Below are positions 1 to 4,461 of a stretch of 5,328 bases of DNA, in pieces. Below the pieces are notes generated by a model. It saw only the letters and a list, made by a program, of their open reading frames with translations, had not been told where the DNA came from and did no database searches. Each line of letters begins with the position of its first letter. The first letter of the stretch is position 1. The position numbers and the translations under genes were made by a program. Where the stretch lies: NCBI GenBank assembly GCA_946630765.1, contig CAMOZF010000143.1, positions 1 to 5,328 of the forward strand, in the 5' to 3' direction. The stretch is from an uncultured Lachnospiraceae bacterium. Lineage in GTDB: Bacteria; Bacillota_A; Clostridia; Lachnospirales; Lachnospiraceae.

Positions 1-1071
1 GATCGCGATGTGTCCGGTCTTCGGCAGACGGTTCCAGAAGCGCCACAGGAAGTGACGGGCCTTTTCGTGGGGCTCGGGGCTCGCGATCGGATGAACGACG
101 TAGCCGCGCGGGTCGAGAGCGCCGGCGATCCGCTTGATATTGCCGCCTTTTCCCGCGGCATCCCAGCCTTCGTAGGCGATAATGACCGGGATCTTCCTGC
201 GGTAGAGCTCGTTATGCAGGTCGCGAAGCTCGTCCTGAAGCTTGTCGAGCTCTTCGCGGTATTCCTGCTCGGTGACGGTCTTGTCCTTTAAGGAGACCTC
301 CGAAAGCTCGGGCATTTCTTTGAGCGGGAAGGTGTTCTGAAGGATCGGGACCGCAAGGGCCTGATTCTTCAGCGCGGTGTCGATGCCCTGATTCAGGAAT
401 TCCAGCACCTGAAGCTCCGCCCATTTCTTGTCCTTGGCGTCGATAATGTACCAGGGCGAGGTGGAGCGGTTCGTGTCGGAGAGATAGCGGTCATAGCGCT
501 TCTCGTATTCGTCGTAGTGATGATTCTGCTTCTCGTCCTCGTGGCTCACGCGCCAGCTCGTATTCTTGTCCGAAAGCAGCGCCTTGAGACGCTTTTTCTG
601 CTCCTTCCGGTCGATTTCGAAGAAAAACTTCATCACGAGATAGCCGTTGTCGGTCAGAGAGCGCTCGGTCGTGTTGATGCTGCGGATCCGCTTCTCGTAA
701 TCCTTTTCCGACAGCTCGCCGCTTGAGAGGCCGCTGATGATTTCCTCCATCCAGTAGCCGTCGAAGAATTCAAATTTCCCGGCCTCCGGAATCTCCATCA
801 TATAACGCCAGAGGAAGGGGTAGCGCTTTTCCTCCGCGGTGGGCGGCGCCATGGTCTTGACCCGGAAGAAACGCGGGTCGATATTTTTGATGACGCGGCC
901 GATGACACTGCCTTTCCCGGCGGCGCCCCAGCCTTCGAAGATGACCATGACCGGAAGCTTCGCTTCCTTGATCCGGGTCTGGAAGCCGGCCAGTGTTTCC
1001 TGCTCCTTTTTCAGCGCGGCCCGAAGATGCTGGTCGTCCGGTTTCGCGGCCTTTACAAAATCTTTTAACAT
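1..1071 (-). CDS. pap: Polyphosphate:AMP phosphotransferase, two-domain PPK2 family (3' end outside window)
   Basis: Reading the minus strand from the ATG at 1071 gives 357 residues, open to the window edge. Two tandem PPK2 domains are visible. The first has Walker A GWGAAGKGS (residues 47-55), then DPRFFRV, FLWRYM and FFDGYWM. The second has GWDAAGKGG (302-310), then DPRGY and FLWRFWNRLPKTGHI, where the sequence leaves the window. Family members of this layout are roughly 480-500 residues and transfer phosphate from polyphosphate to AMP, giving ADP in the cytosol. The first domain looks degenerate: the Asp usual before AAGKG is Gly (residue 49), and the usual FDRSW motif reads FDGYW (103-107). 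This suggests, by inference, that catalysis rests on the second domain. The start is supported by AGGGGG (1086-1081), about 9 nt upstream, and by a strong promoter 77 nt further up. It is transcribed divergently from the rest of the window. Family assignment is confident; AMP specificity is inferred from the two-domain layout. Confidence 0.9.
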   Translation of the reverse strand, partial: MLKDFVKAAKPDDQHLRAALKKEQETLAGFQTRIKEAKLPVMVIFEGWGAAGKGSVIGRVIKNIDPRFFRVKTMAPPTAEEKRYPFLWRYMMEIPEAGKFEFFDGYWMEEIISGLSSGELSEKDYEKRIRSINTTERSLTDNGYLVMKFFFEIDRKEQKKRLKALLSDKNTSWRVSHEDEKQNHHYDEYEKRYDRYLSDTNRSTSPWYIIDAKDKKWAELQVLEFLNQGIDTALKNQALAVPILQNTFPLKEMPELSEVSLKDKTVTEQEYREELDKLQDELRDLHNELYRRKIPVIIAYEGWDAAGKGGNIKRIAGALDPRGYVVHPIASPEPHEKARHFLWRFWNRLPKTGHIAI

Positions 1072-1108
1072 CGGTTCAGTCCCCCTGTTTAAAATCAGTA
1101 AGTAATAC

Positions 1109-1123
1109 TGTGAATGATTCACA
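1109..1123. repeat. Perfect 15-nt palindrome in the pap leader, possible operator
   Basis: TGTGAAT-G-ATTCACA has 7-bp arms around a single central base. It lies between the pap -10 element and ribosome binding site, roughly +18 to +32 of the predicted transcript, where a bound repressor would block transcription. As RNA it can form only a 6-bp hairpin with a 3-nt loop and has no T-run, so a DNA-binding site is more plausible than a terminator. It resembles the half-sites of CRP (TGTGA/TCACA) and Rex (TGTGAA/TTCACA), but its spacing is one base shorter than either family's usual site. Confidence 0.4.
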
Positions 1124-1147
1124 AACAATGAAACGGTTCTGTAAATA

Positions 1148-1176
1148 TTTATAGCGATTATTTCCTGCGCTGTCAA
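1148..1176 (-). promoter_or_regulatory. SigA-type promoter for pap
   Basis: On the minus strand a perfect -35 TTGACA (1176-1171) is followed after exactly 17 nt by -10 TATAAA (1153-1148). Transcription should begin near 1141, giving a leader of about 70 nt that carries the palindrome at 1109-1123 before the pap ribosome binding site. This is one of the best consensus matches in the window. Confidence 0.8.
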
Positions 1177-1217
1177 GAGAAAGCTGTATAAAATCCTGTA
1201 TTTTTACGGGATAGATC

Positions 1218-1245
1218 TTGAAAAATCCGGCATTTTGTTTATAAT
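1218..1245 (+). promoter_or_regulatory. SigA-type promoter for the 72-aa protein gene
   Basis: -35 TTGAAA (1218-1223), a 16-nt spacer, and a consensus -10 TATAAT (1240-1245). Transcription should start near 1252, leaving a leader of about 58 nt before the ATG at 1310. Its -35 lies about 40 bp from the -35 of the divergent pap promoter, so the two transcription units are driven back to back without overlapping. Confidence 0.75.
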
Positions 1246-1309
1246 CAGTTACAGATCATGAAAACAGCCGTGCCGGCGGCTTTTCCGGGCGGCCGAAGGG
1301 AGCCTTCAC

Positions 1310-1528
1310 ATGTTCGGACGAAGAAAGAAATATCCCGATATCGTCTATGATCCGGAGCGTATGCGTCCGGTTCTTCTGTCCAGCATCTGCACCGGCGAAA
1401 AAACGGCGGGCTTCAGGGACAGGGAGAGCGGACACTTTACGGGCGTCTGCCTGATCCGGGACGAAAAGGACCTGCAGAAGTTCAAAAAGGATTTCGGCAT
1501 CACGGAGGAAATCCGGCAGGAATACTGA
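1310..1528 (+). CDS. Small conserved-looking hypothetical protein, 72 aa
   Basis: A 72-residue charged, soluble protein beginning MFGRRKKYPDIVYDPERMRP. It has no signal peptide or membrane segment and a single Cys (residue 27) in the stretch SSICTGEKTAGFRD. The C-terminal third, with LIRDEKDLQKFKKDFGI, looks helical. It is supported as real by its own consensus promoter at 1218-1245 and by AAGGGAG (1296-1302) 7 nt before the ATG. The layout (N-terminal basic patch, YDPE..RPV, ICTGE..AGF, then a charged LI..EKDL helix) resembles, from memory, short uncharacterised proteins common in Lachnospiraceae genomes. I cannot assign a function from sequence. It appears monocistronic: the next gene has its own promoter, and a palindrome follows the stop codon at 1533-1547. 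Confidence 0.75.
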   Translation: MFGRRKKYPDIVYDPERMRPVLLSSICTGEKTAGFRDRESGHFTGVCLIRDEKDLQKFKKDFGITEEIRQEY

Positions 1529-1532
1529 GAAC

Positions 1533-1547
1533 GCAAGCGACGCTTGC
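1533..1547. repeat. 15-nt perfect palindrome after the 72-aa gene
   Basis: GCAAGCG-A-CGCTTGC has 7-bp arms, four bases after the stop codon at 1528 and just upstream of the next promoter. As RNA it would fold into a 6-bp GC-rich stem with a GAC loop, but no T-run follows, so it is at best a weak terminator. Its right end touches where a -35 element would sit for the -10 at 1570-1575, so it could instead be an operator. Confidence 0.35.
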
Positions 1548-1566
1548 ACACAGCGCGCGTTTCCTG

Positions 1567-1575
1567 TGCTATAAT
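1567..1575 (+). promoter_or_regulatory. Extended -10 promoter for the membrane protein gene
   Basis: TGCTATAAT, a consensus -10 (1570-1575) with the TGn extension (1567-1569). No good -35 is found at 16-18 nt spacing; TTGCAC at 1544-1549 is 20 nt away, too far for a classical pair. The extended -10 can compensate for a poor -35. Transcription would start near 1582, about 60 nt before the ATG at 1642. Confidence 0.6.
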
Positions 1576-1641
1576 GTGATTCGTTAAAGATTCAGCTGCC
1601 TGATCAGGCGGTTTTGATCAACATACAGGAGGTTATTCACA

Positions 1642-2442
1642 ATGGAAGAGTTTGGAGTATTTGTAGTTTTACTGATCCTTCTCATCTGGTTCCTCGTGCT
1701 GATCTGCATTGCGGTCGGTGTCGCCATGTATATTCTGCGGGCACTGGCGTACAGAAAAGCGATGCGGCTTCTGCATTACAGGAAGAGCTGGATGGCCTGG
1801 ATTCCCTTTGCGCAGCATTATGCACTTGCGGACGCCGCGAGTGAAGGCGCACCGACGATGAAGCTTTTCAACGCGGACTGCCCGGTGTGGTTCTTCAAGT
1901 TCTGGTTCCTGATGAGCTATGCGCTTTCGGTCTTCCCCTTTGGCGGCGCAATTGCCGGCTTTATCTACCGGCTGTTCTTCCAGGGCAGCGTTTTCAGAAC
2001 GGCCTATGCGAAGATAGAAAACCGGAGCCTCGGCAGCAGAACGGCGATCGGCTTCTTCTCCACGATTATCGAGCTGATTCCGATCATCAAGTTCCTGAGC
2101 TATAACAGTCCCGCGGAGCCTGAAAAGGCAGTGACGGCACCCACATATGCGCGGCCGGTCACCCCGTCGGAAGCGGTTACCGGACAGGCGCCCGCAGCGC
2201 CCGTTTATCAGCCGCCGGTTCCCGCACAGCCGCCGGTACCTTACCAGGCGCCCGCAGCTGAAGCACCGGTTTCTGCGCCTGCGGCACCCGCTTTGGAGAG
2301 CACAGCGGCTGCTGCCCCGGAAGCAGTACAGGAAGCTGCTTCGGCAGTTTCGGAAGCAGCGGAAACGGTTTCGGAAGCTGCTGAGGAAGGTTCGGCAGAA
2401 AAACCCGAAGCTGCAGCGGAAAATCCTGAAATTCAGGAATAA
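1642..2442 (+). CDS. Membrane protein with Ala/Pro/Glu-rich C-terminal tail, function unknown, 266 aa
   Basis: Residues 5-32 form a strongly hydrophobic N-terminal membrane segment. A short amphipathic stretch with RKSWMAWIPFAQHYAL (47-62) follows, then hydrophobic segments at about 82-112 and 135-153. The rest (about 156-266) is low-complexity and probably disordered: first Pro/Ala-rich (QAPAAPVYQPPVPAQPPVP), then Ala/Glu-rich with a seven-residue repeat VSEAAET/VSEAAEE (236-249) that may form a helix. The WIPF...YALAD pattern between membrane segments is shared, as I recall, by small Firmicutes membrane proteins of unknown role. AGGAGG (1627-1632) lies 9 nt before the ATG, and an extended -10 promoter precedes it. 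The tail has the look of a tether or scaffold, but its side of the membrane cannot be read from the sequence. No enzyme motif is visible and no function is assigned. Confidence 0.8.
   Translation: MEEFGVFVVLLILLIWFLVLICIAVGVAMYILRALAYRKAMRLLHYRKSWMAWIPFAQHYALADAASEGAPTMKLFNADCPVWFFKFWFLMSYALSVFPFGGAIAGFIYRLFFQGSVFRTAYAKIENRSLGSRTAIGFFSTIIELIPIIKFLSYNSPAEPEKAVTAPTYARPVTPSEAVTGQAPAAPVYQPPVPAQPPVPYQAPAAEAPVSAPAAPALESTAAAAPEAVQEAASAVSEAAETVSEAAEEGSAEKPEAAAENPEIQE
2185..2258 (+). repeat. In-frame direct repeats in the Pro/Ala-rich tail
   Basis: CAGGCGCCCGCAGC occurs at 2185-2198 and again at 2245-2258, exactly 60 nt apart. Between them CAGCCGCCGGT occurs at 2209-2219 and 2227-2237, 18 nt apart. 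Both periods are multiples of three, so copy-number change by slippage or recombination would lengthen or shorten the protein tail without a frameshift. Confidence 0.6.
2347..2378 (+). repeat. 21-nt-period repeat coding for a heptad motif
   Basis: GTTTCGGAAGC at 2347-2357 recurs at 2368-2378. The 21-nt period encodes the consecutive heptads VSEAAET and VSEAAEE in the acidic tail of the membrane protein. This suggests local tandem duplication. Confidence 0.5.
2424..2438. repeat. 15-nt palindrome at the end of the membrane protein gene
   Basis: TCCTGAA-A-TTCAGGA has 7-bp arms and ends two bases before the TAA stop at 2440-2442. It could form a 6-bp hairpin near the transcript end, but no T-run follows, so it is not a convincing intrinsic terminator. 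It sits 9 nt upstream of the next -35 element. Confidence 0.3.
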
Positions 2443-2447
2443 TGCGC

Positions 2448-2475
2448 TTGACAGCAGGGAGAAGTCTGCTATACT
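2448..2475 (+). promoter_or_regulatory. SigA-type promoter for the folT riboswitch leader
   Basis: Consensus -35 TTGACA (2448-2453), a 16-nt spacer, and -10 TATACT (2470-2475) with a TGC extension (2467-2469). Transcription should begin near 2482, about 23 nt before the riboswitch P1 helix, so the whole aptamer is on the transcript. The -35 starts 5 nt after the stop codon of the preceding gene. Confidence 0.8.
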
Positions 2476-2504
2476 GAACTTAAATACAATATATTCCATG
2501 GCAT

Positions 2505-2617
2505 GACAGAGTAGGAGCTTATGTGTGAAATAGTGCCGGAAAGACGGGGAGTTGCTTTTCGGACGAAATGATTCCTTCTTCAGTGAATCTGCAGTATAAG
2601 TTCCGCATCCCGCTGTC
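2505..2617 (+). promoter_or_regulatory. Tetrahydrofolate riboswitch aptamer (folT RNA, THF class I)
   Basis: The leader folds into the known THF aptamer layout. P1: GACAG (2505-2509) with CTGTC (2613-2617). P2: GAGCUUAU (2515-2522) with AUAAGUUC (2596-2603), one wobble. P3: CCGGAAAG (2536-2543) with CUUUUCGG (2555-2562), one wobble. P4: GAUUC (2570-2574) with GAAUC (2585-2589). The 11-nt P3 loop has CGGGG (2545-2549), which pairs with UCCCG (2608-2612) in the P2-P1 joining strand; this is the family's hallmark pseudoknot. Sequence landmarks GAGUAG (2509-2514), ACGAA just after P3 (2563-2567) and GCAUCC before P1 (2605-2610) match the published folT motif as I recall it. The RNA binds reduced folates and represses folate import genes, and the gene downstream here is a FolT-type transporter. 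Direct evidence is the complementary helices; ligand identity is from family knowledge. Confidence 0.88.
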
Positions 2618-2656
2618 GCATAGCAGGGCAGAGTGGATCCTTTCTTCTATGCGGCA
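2614..2656 (+). promoter_or_regulatory. Antiterminator / anti-P1 hairpin of the riboswitch
   Basis: UGUCGCAUAG (2614-2623) can pair with CUAUGCGGCA (2647-2656): ten contiguous pairs with one U-G wobble and a 23-nt loop. Its left arm reuses four of the five bases of the 3' strand of P1 (2614-2617), and its right arm reuses 2647-2651 from the downstream terminator-like stem. It should therefore form only when P1 is not stabilised by ligand, and it would prevent the terminator/sequestering helix. Seen in sequence; the switching role is inferred. Confidence 0.6.
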
Positions 2657-2697
2657 TCTCTATTTACGGAGCTGTCACATGGAGGAAAGGATTTTTT
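2637..2697 (+). terminator. Riboswitch expression platform: terminator-like hairpin that buries the folT ribosome binding site
   Basis: Positions 2637-2651 pair with 2678-2692 over fifteen contiguous pairs (two G-U wobbles). The 26-nt loop can pair a little further (2652-2655 with 2671-2674). The 3' arm contains the folT Shine-Dalgarno GGAGG (2681-2685), and the stem runs into six T residues (2692-2697) directly before the ATG at 2698. The structure could terminate transcription, block ribosome binding, or both. In the ligand-bound state P1 removes the competing hairpin (2614-2656) and this helix is free to form, turning folT off, the usual direction for THF riboswitches. Confidence 0.6.
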
Positions 2698-3402
2698 ATG
2701 AAGCAGGACAGAAGTCTTTTTCAGACACCCTTTCATGGGCGCTACTGGGTGCTGGCCGCAAAGGAATTCGCATCGGTCCGCGTTCTTGTGATCGCCGCGA
2801 TGCTGACGGCGCTTCGGATCGCGGTGAAGGCAATTTCAATCCCGGTGGGGCCGCAGCTGAATGTCACCTTCGGCTTTCTCGTGAATTCGGTGGCCTCGAT
2901 GATTTACGGGCCGGTCGTCGCGATTGTCACTTCAGCCGTGAGCGACACGCTCGGCGCGATCCTTTTTCCCTCAGGTCCCTACTTTTTCCCCTTTATTTTC
3001 GTAGAGATCGCGGGTGGACTGATCTTTGCCCTTTTCTATTACCGGGCGAAGATGACGACGCTTCGGATCATTCTTGGCAGGTTTTTTGTGACGCTTGTCT
3101 GCAACCTGATCCTGAACCCGATCATTCTGTTTTACTATTATCAGCTGATCCTCGGGAAATCCTACACCCTGTACACGCTGCCCCGGGTCATCAAGAACCT
3201 GGTCCTGTTTCCGGCGGAATCCGTGGTCCTCGTGATCCTTTTCAACGCGATCCTGCCGGTCACGAACCGTTTCCAGCTGACCTACACCGGGAAGACGAAG
3301 CTTGAGCTTCAGAAGAAGGATATTATTCTTCTTGTTATCATGACGGTGATCTCGGCCGCGGCGATCGCGGGCTGGCTGATTTACCAGGCGCATAAGGCCT
3401 AA
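2698..3402 (+). CDS. folT: Folate ECF transporter S component (FolT family), 234 aa
   Basis: A very hydrophobic protein matching the folate-type S component of energy-coupling factor transporters, the membrane subunit that captures folate and docks with the shared EcfA/A'/T module (not in this window). Helix 1 (about 27-47) has the Ala-x-x-x-Ala pattern A34/A38 typical of EcfT-docking S components, within MLTALRIAVKAISIPVGP. Next come FGFLVNSVASMIYGPVVA (58-75), SDTLGAILFPSGPYF (82-96), and hydrophobic segments near 98-115, 123-148 and 168-188. A further segment (209-229) after a charged linker is more than the six-helix S-component core needs. The ATG at 2698 follows GGAGG (2681-2685) by 12 nt, or AAAGG by 7 nt. 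The upstream THF riboswitch independently supports folate as the substrate. It appears monocistronic. Queuosine or other vitamin S components are alternatives but fit the leader poorly. Confidence 0.87.
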   Translation: MKQDRSLFQTPFHGRYWVLAAKEFASVRVLVIAAMLTALRIAVKAISIPVGPQLNVTFGFLVNSVASMIYGPVVAIVTSAVSDTLGAILFPSGPYFFPFIFVEIAGGLIFALFYYRAKMTTLRIILGRFFVTLVCNLILNPIILFYYYQLILGKSYTLYTLPRVIKNLVLFPAESVVLVILFNAILPVTNRFQLTYTGKTKLELQKKDIILLVIMTVISAAAIAGWLIYQAHKA

Positions 3403-3424
3403 GATACCGTATCATATTTTCTGA

Positions 3425-3488
3425 ATAGCACATCTTCTGCGAAGGACATTTTCCGATTGTCAAAACGCAGGGGATGTGCTATAATTTT
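3425..3488 (+). terminator. Long hairpin with T-run after folT, candidate terminator overlapping the next promoter
   Basis: ATAGCACATCTTCTGCG (3425-3441) pairs with 3466-3482: seventeen pairs in the plus-strand RNA, two of them U-G wobbles, ten of them an uninterrupted perfect inverted repeat at the base. The loop is 24 nt and the stem is followed by AATTTTCT. It lies 22 nt after the folT stop, a good place for a terminator. The long loop and only four Ts weaken the case. The right arm includes the -10 element of the next promoter (3480-3485) and the loop includes its -35. Confidence 0.5.
3457..3485 (+). promoter_or_regulatory. SigA-type promoter for the anchored protein-miaB operon
   Basis: -35 TTGTCA (3457-3462), a 17-nt spacer, and consensus -10 TATAAT (3480-3485) with the TGn extension (3477-3479). 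Transcription should start near 3492, giving a leader of about 43 nt before the ATG at 3535. The promoter sits inside the inverted repeat at 3425-3482. Confidence 0.8.
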
Positions 3489-3534
3489 CTACTATGATTG
3501 GGGTTATATGCCCGTAGTTGAAGGAGACAAAGGA

Positions 3535-4461
3535 ATGTTTCGGAGCAAACCGTTTACAGTTGCGTTTTCAATCCTTTCGGTACTGATTGTTGCACTGATT
3601 GTATTATTTTTGTATCTGGTTTTCGGAAAAGGAAAAGACCTTCTCATGCCCGTCGAAGGGCAGCAGCCGATCGACACGGTGCAGGCCGAGGTGACGGACG
3701 CCGCAGTGACGGATCCGGGGCCGGCCACGGTCGAGCCGGACACGGAAACCTTTGAGGAAACAACGGCTGAAACGACAACCGAAGCGCCGACGGAGCCTCT
3801 CGATACTTCCGTCCGCGCGCTTCATTCCGATGAACCGCACGAGTACCCGATTGTCGGGGAAGACATCAGGGAAGACGGGACGGTCACGATCATAAAGTCC
3901 GGCGACAATGGCGAGGGCATTGTTTTCCACGCGGTACCGGCCTTTGACGCGGCGGATACCCCCGGAAATGTCACGAATTACAGCGGCACCTTTGTCGTCA
4001 TGGGGAAGCAGTACATTCTCGACAACGGCTCACCTTTCCTGATGTACAAAACCCTTGACGGATACTATGTGACGAGCAGCGAAGCCTATATCCATTTCGA
4101 CGCGATTAAACGGACGATTTCCGCAAACAACGCGAAGATCGCGGACTATGGCAAGAACGAAGGCGAGGAAATCGTGATCCGCATCCACCACGAGGACGGA
4201 TCGCATCTCGCGTTCTCGGTCTACAATTACAGCCCGGCGTCCGGGGAGCTTCTGCCGGCGCTTGAGAATGTTGTCGCCGTCTATACCGACAACGGCGTCG
4301 CGAATTTCGAATACCATTATTCGGACGGCGAGATTCACCACGGAACGATCGCCTTTGAGGGCGTGACCGGACAGGAATACAGCCACCGCGTGGATCTGAA
4401 CTTCGACACGCCGTTCAGCTTCAGAAACAGTGAAAGAAACGAAGTCGTACTGCATAACTGA
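3535..4461 (+). CDS. Unrecognised membrane-anchored extracellular protein, 308 aa
   Basis: Starting at the ATG at 3535, residues 1-7 are short and basic. Residues 8-30 form one hydrophobic segment (FSILSVLIVALIVLFLYLVF) with no obvious signal-peptidase or lipobox site, so it is probably an uncleaved N-terminal anchor with the bulk outside the cell. Residues about 40-92 are a Thr/Glu/Pro-rich linker (ETTAETTTEAPTEP) like a cell-wall spacer. Residues about 93-308 look like a globular beta-rich domain with many aromatic and Gly/Asp residues and no Cys. There is no LPxTG motif and no recognisable enzyme motif. The start is chosen because AAGGAG (3521-3526) lies 8 nt upstream and the promoter occupies 3457-3485; a longer reading frame from TTG at 3457 would begin inside the -35 element. 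The stop overlaps the miaB start (TGATG), implying co-transcription and coupled translation, though no shared function is evident. Confidence 0.8.
   Translation: MFRSKPFTVAFSILSVLIVALIVLFLYLVFGKGKDLLMPVEGQQPIDTVQAEVTDAAVTDPGPATVEPDTETFEETTAETTTEAPTEPLDTSVRALHSDEPHEYPIVGEDIREDGTVTIIKSGDNGEGIVFHAVPAFDAADTPGNVTNYSGTFVVMGKQYILDNGSPFLMYKTLDGYYVTSSEAYIHFDAIKRTISANNAKIADYGKNEGEEIVIRIHHEDGSHLAFSVYNYSPASGELLPALENVVAVYTDNGVANFEYHYSDGEIHHGTIAFEGVTGQEYSHRVDLNFDTPFSFRNSERNEVVLHN

Noticed and set aside
10..1105. Several 69-93-codon plus-strand frames over the first kilobase
   Set aside because: All are antisense to the PPK2-family gene, whose motifs are continuous on the minus strand from 1071 to the window edge.
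1109..1123. Canonical CRP or Rex binding site
   Set aside because: Half-sites match, but the spacer is 5 nt (CRP uses 6) or 3 nt (Rex usually 4), so I keep it only as an unassigned palindrome.
2424..2438. Palindrome as an intrinsic terminator for the membrane protein gene
   Set aside because: It lies inside the coding sequence, and no T-run follows within the expected distance.
1669..2499. 276-codon open frame on the minus strand
   Set aside because: Antisense to the 266-aa membrane protein. Its Arg/Cys-rich composition is what the GC-rich, Ala/Pro-coding opposite strand produces, and it starts inside the folT promoter region.
2521..2571. 16-codon upstream ORF in the folT leader, preceded by AGGAG
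   Set aside because: The spacing to AGGAG is only 3 nt and the bases belong to riboswitch helices P2 and P3, so the similarity to a start region is coincidental.
2568..3305. 245-codon plus-strand frame overlapping folT
   Set aside because: It starts within the THF aptamer, has no ribosome binding site, and is out of frame with the clear FolT membrane protein.
3403..3413. GATACCGTATC as a folT terminator
   Set aside because: It can form only a 4-bp hairpin with a 3-nt loop; the 17-pair hairpin just downstream is far more convincing.
3457..3534. TTG-initiated 26-residue extension of the anchored protein
   Set aside because: The TTG is the first codon-sized part of the -35 hexamer TTGTCA and would lie upstream of the transcription start; the ATG at 3535 has a proper AAGGAG.
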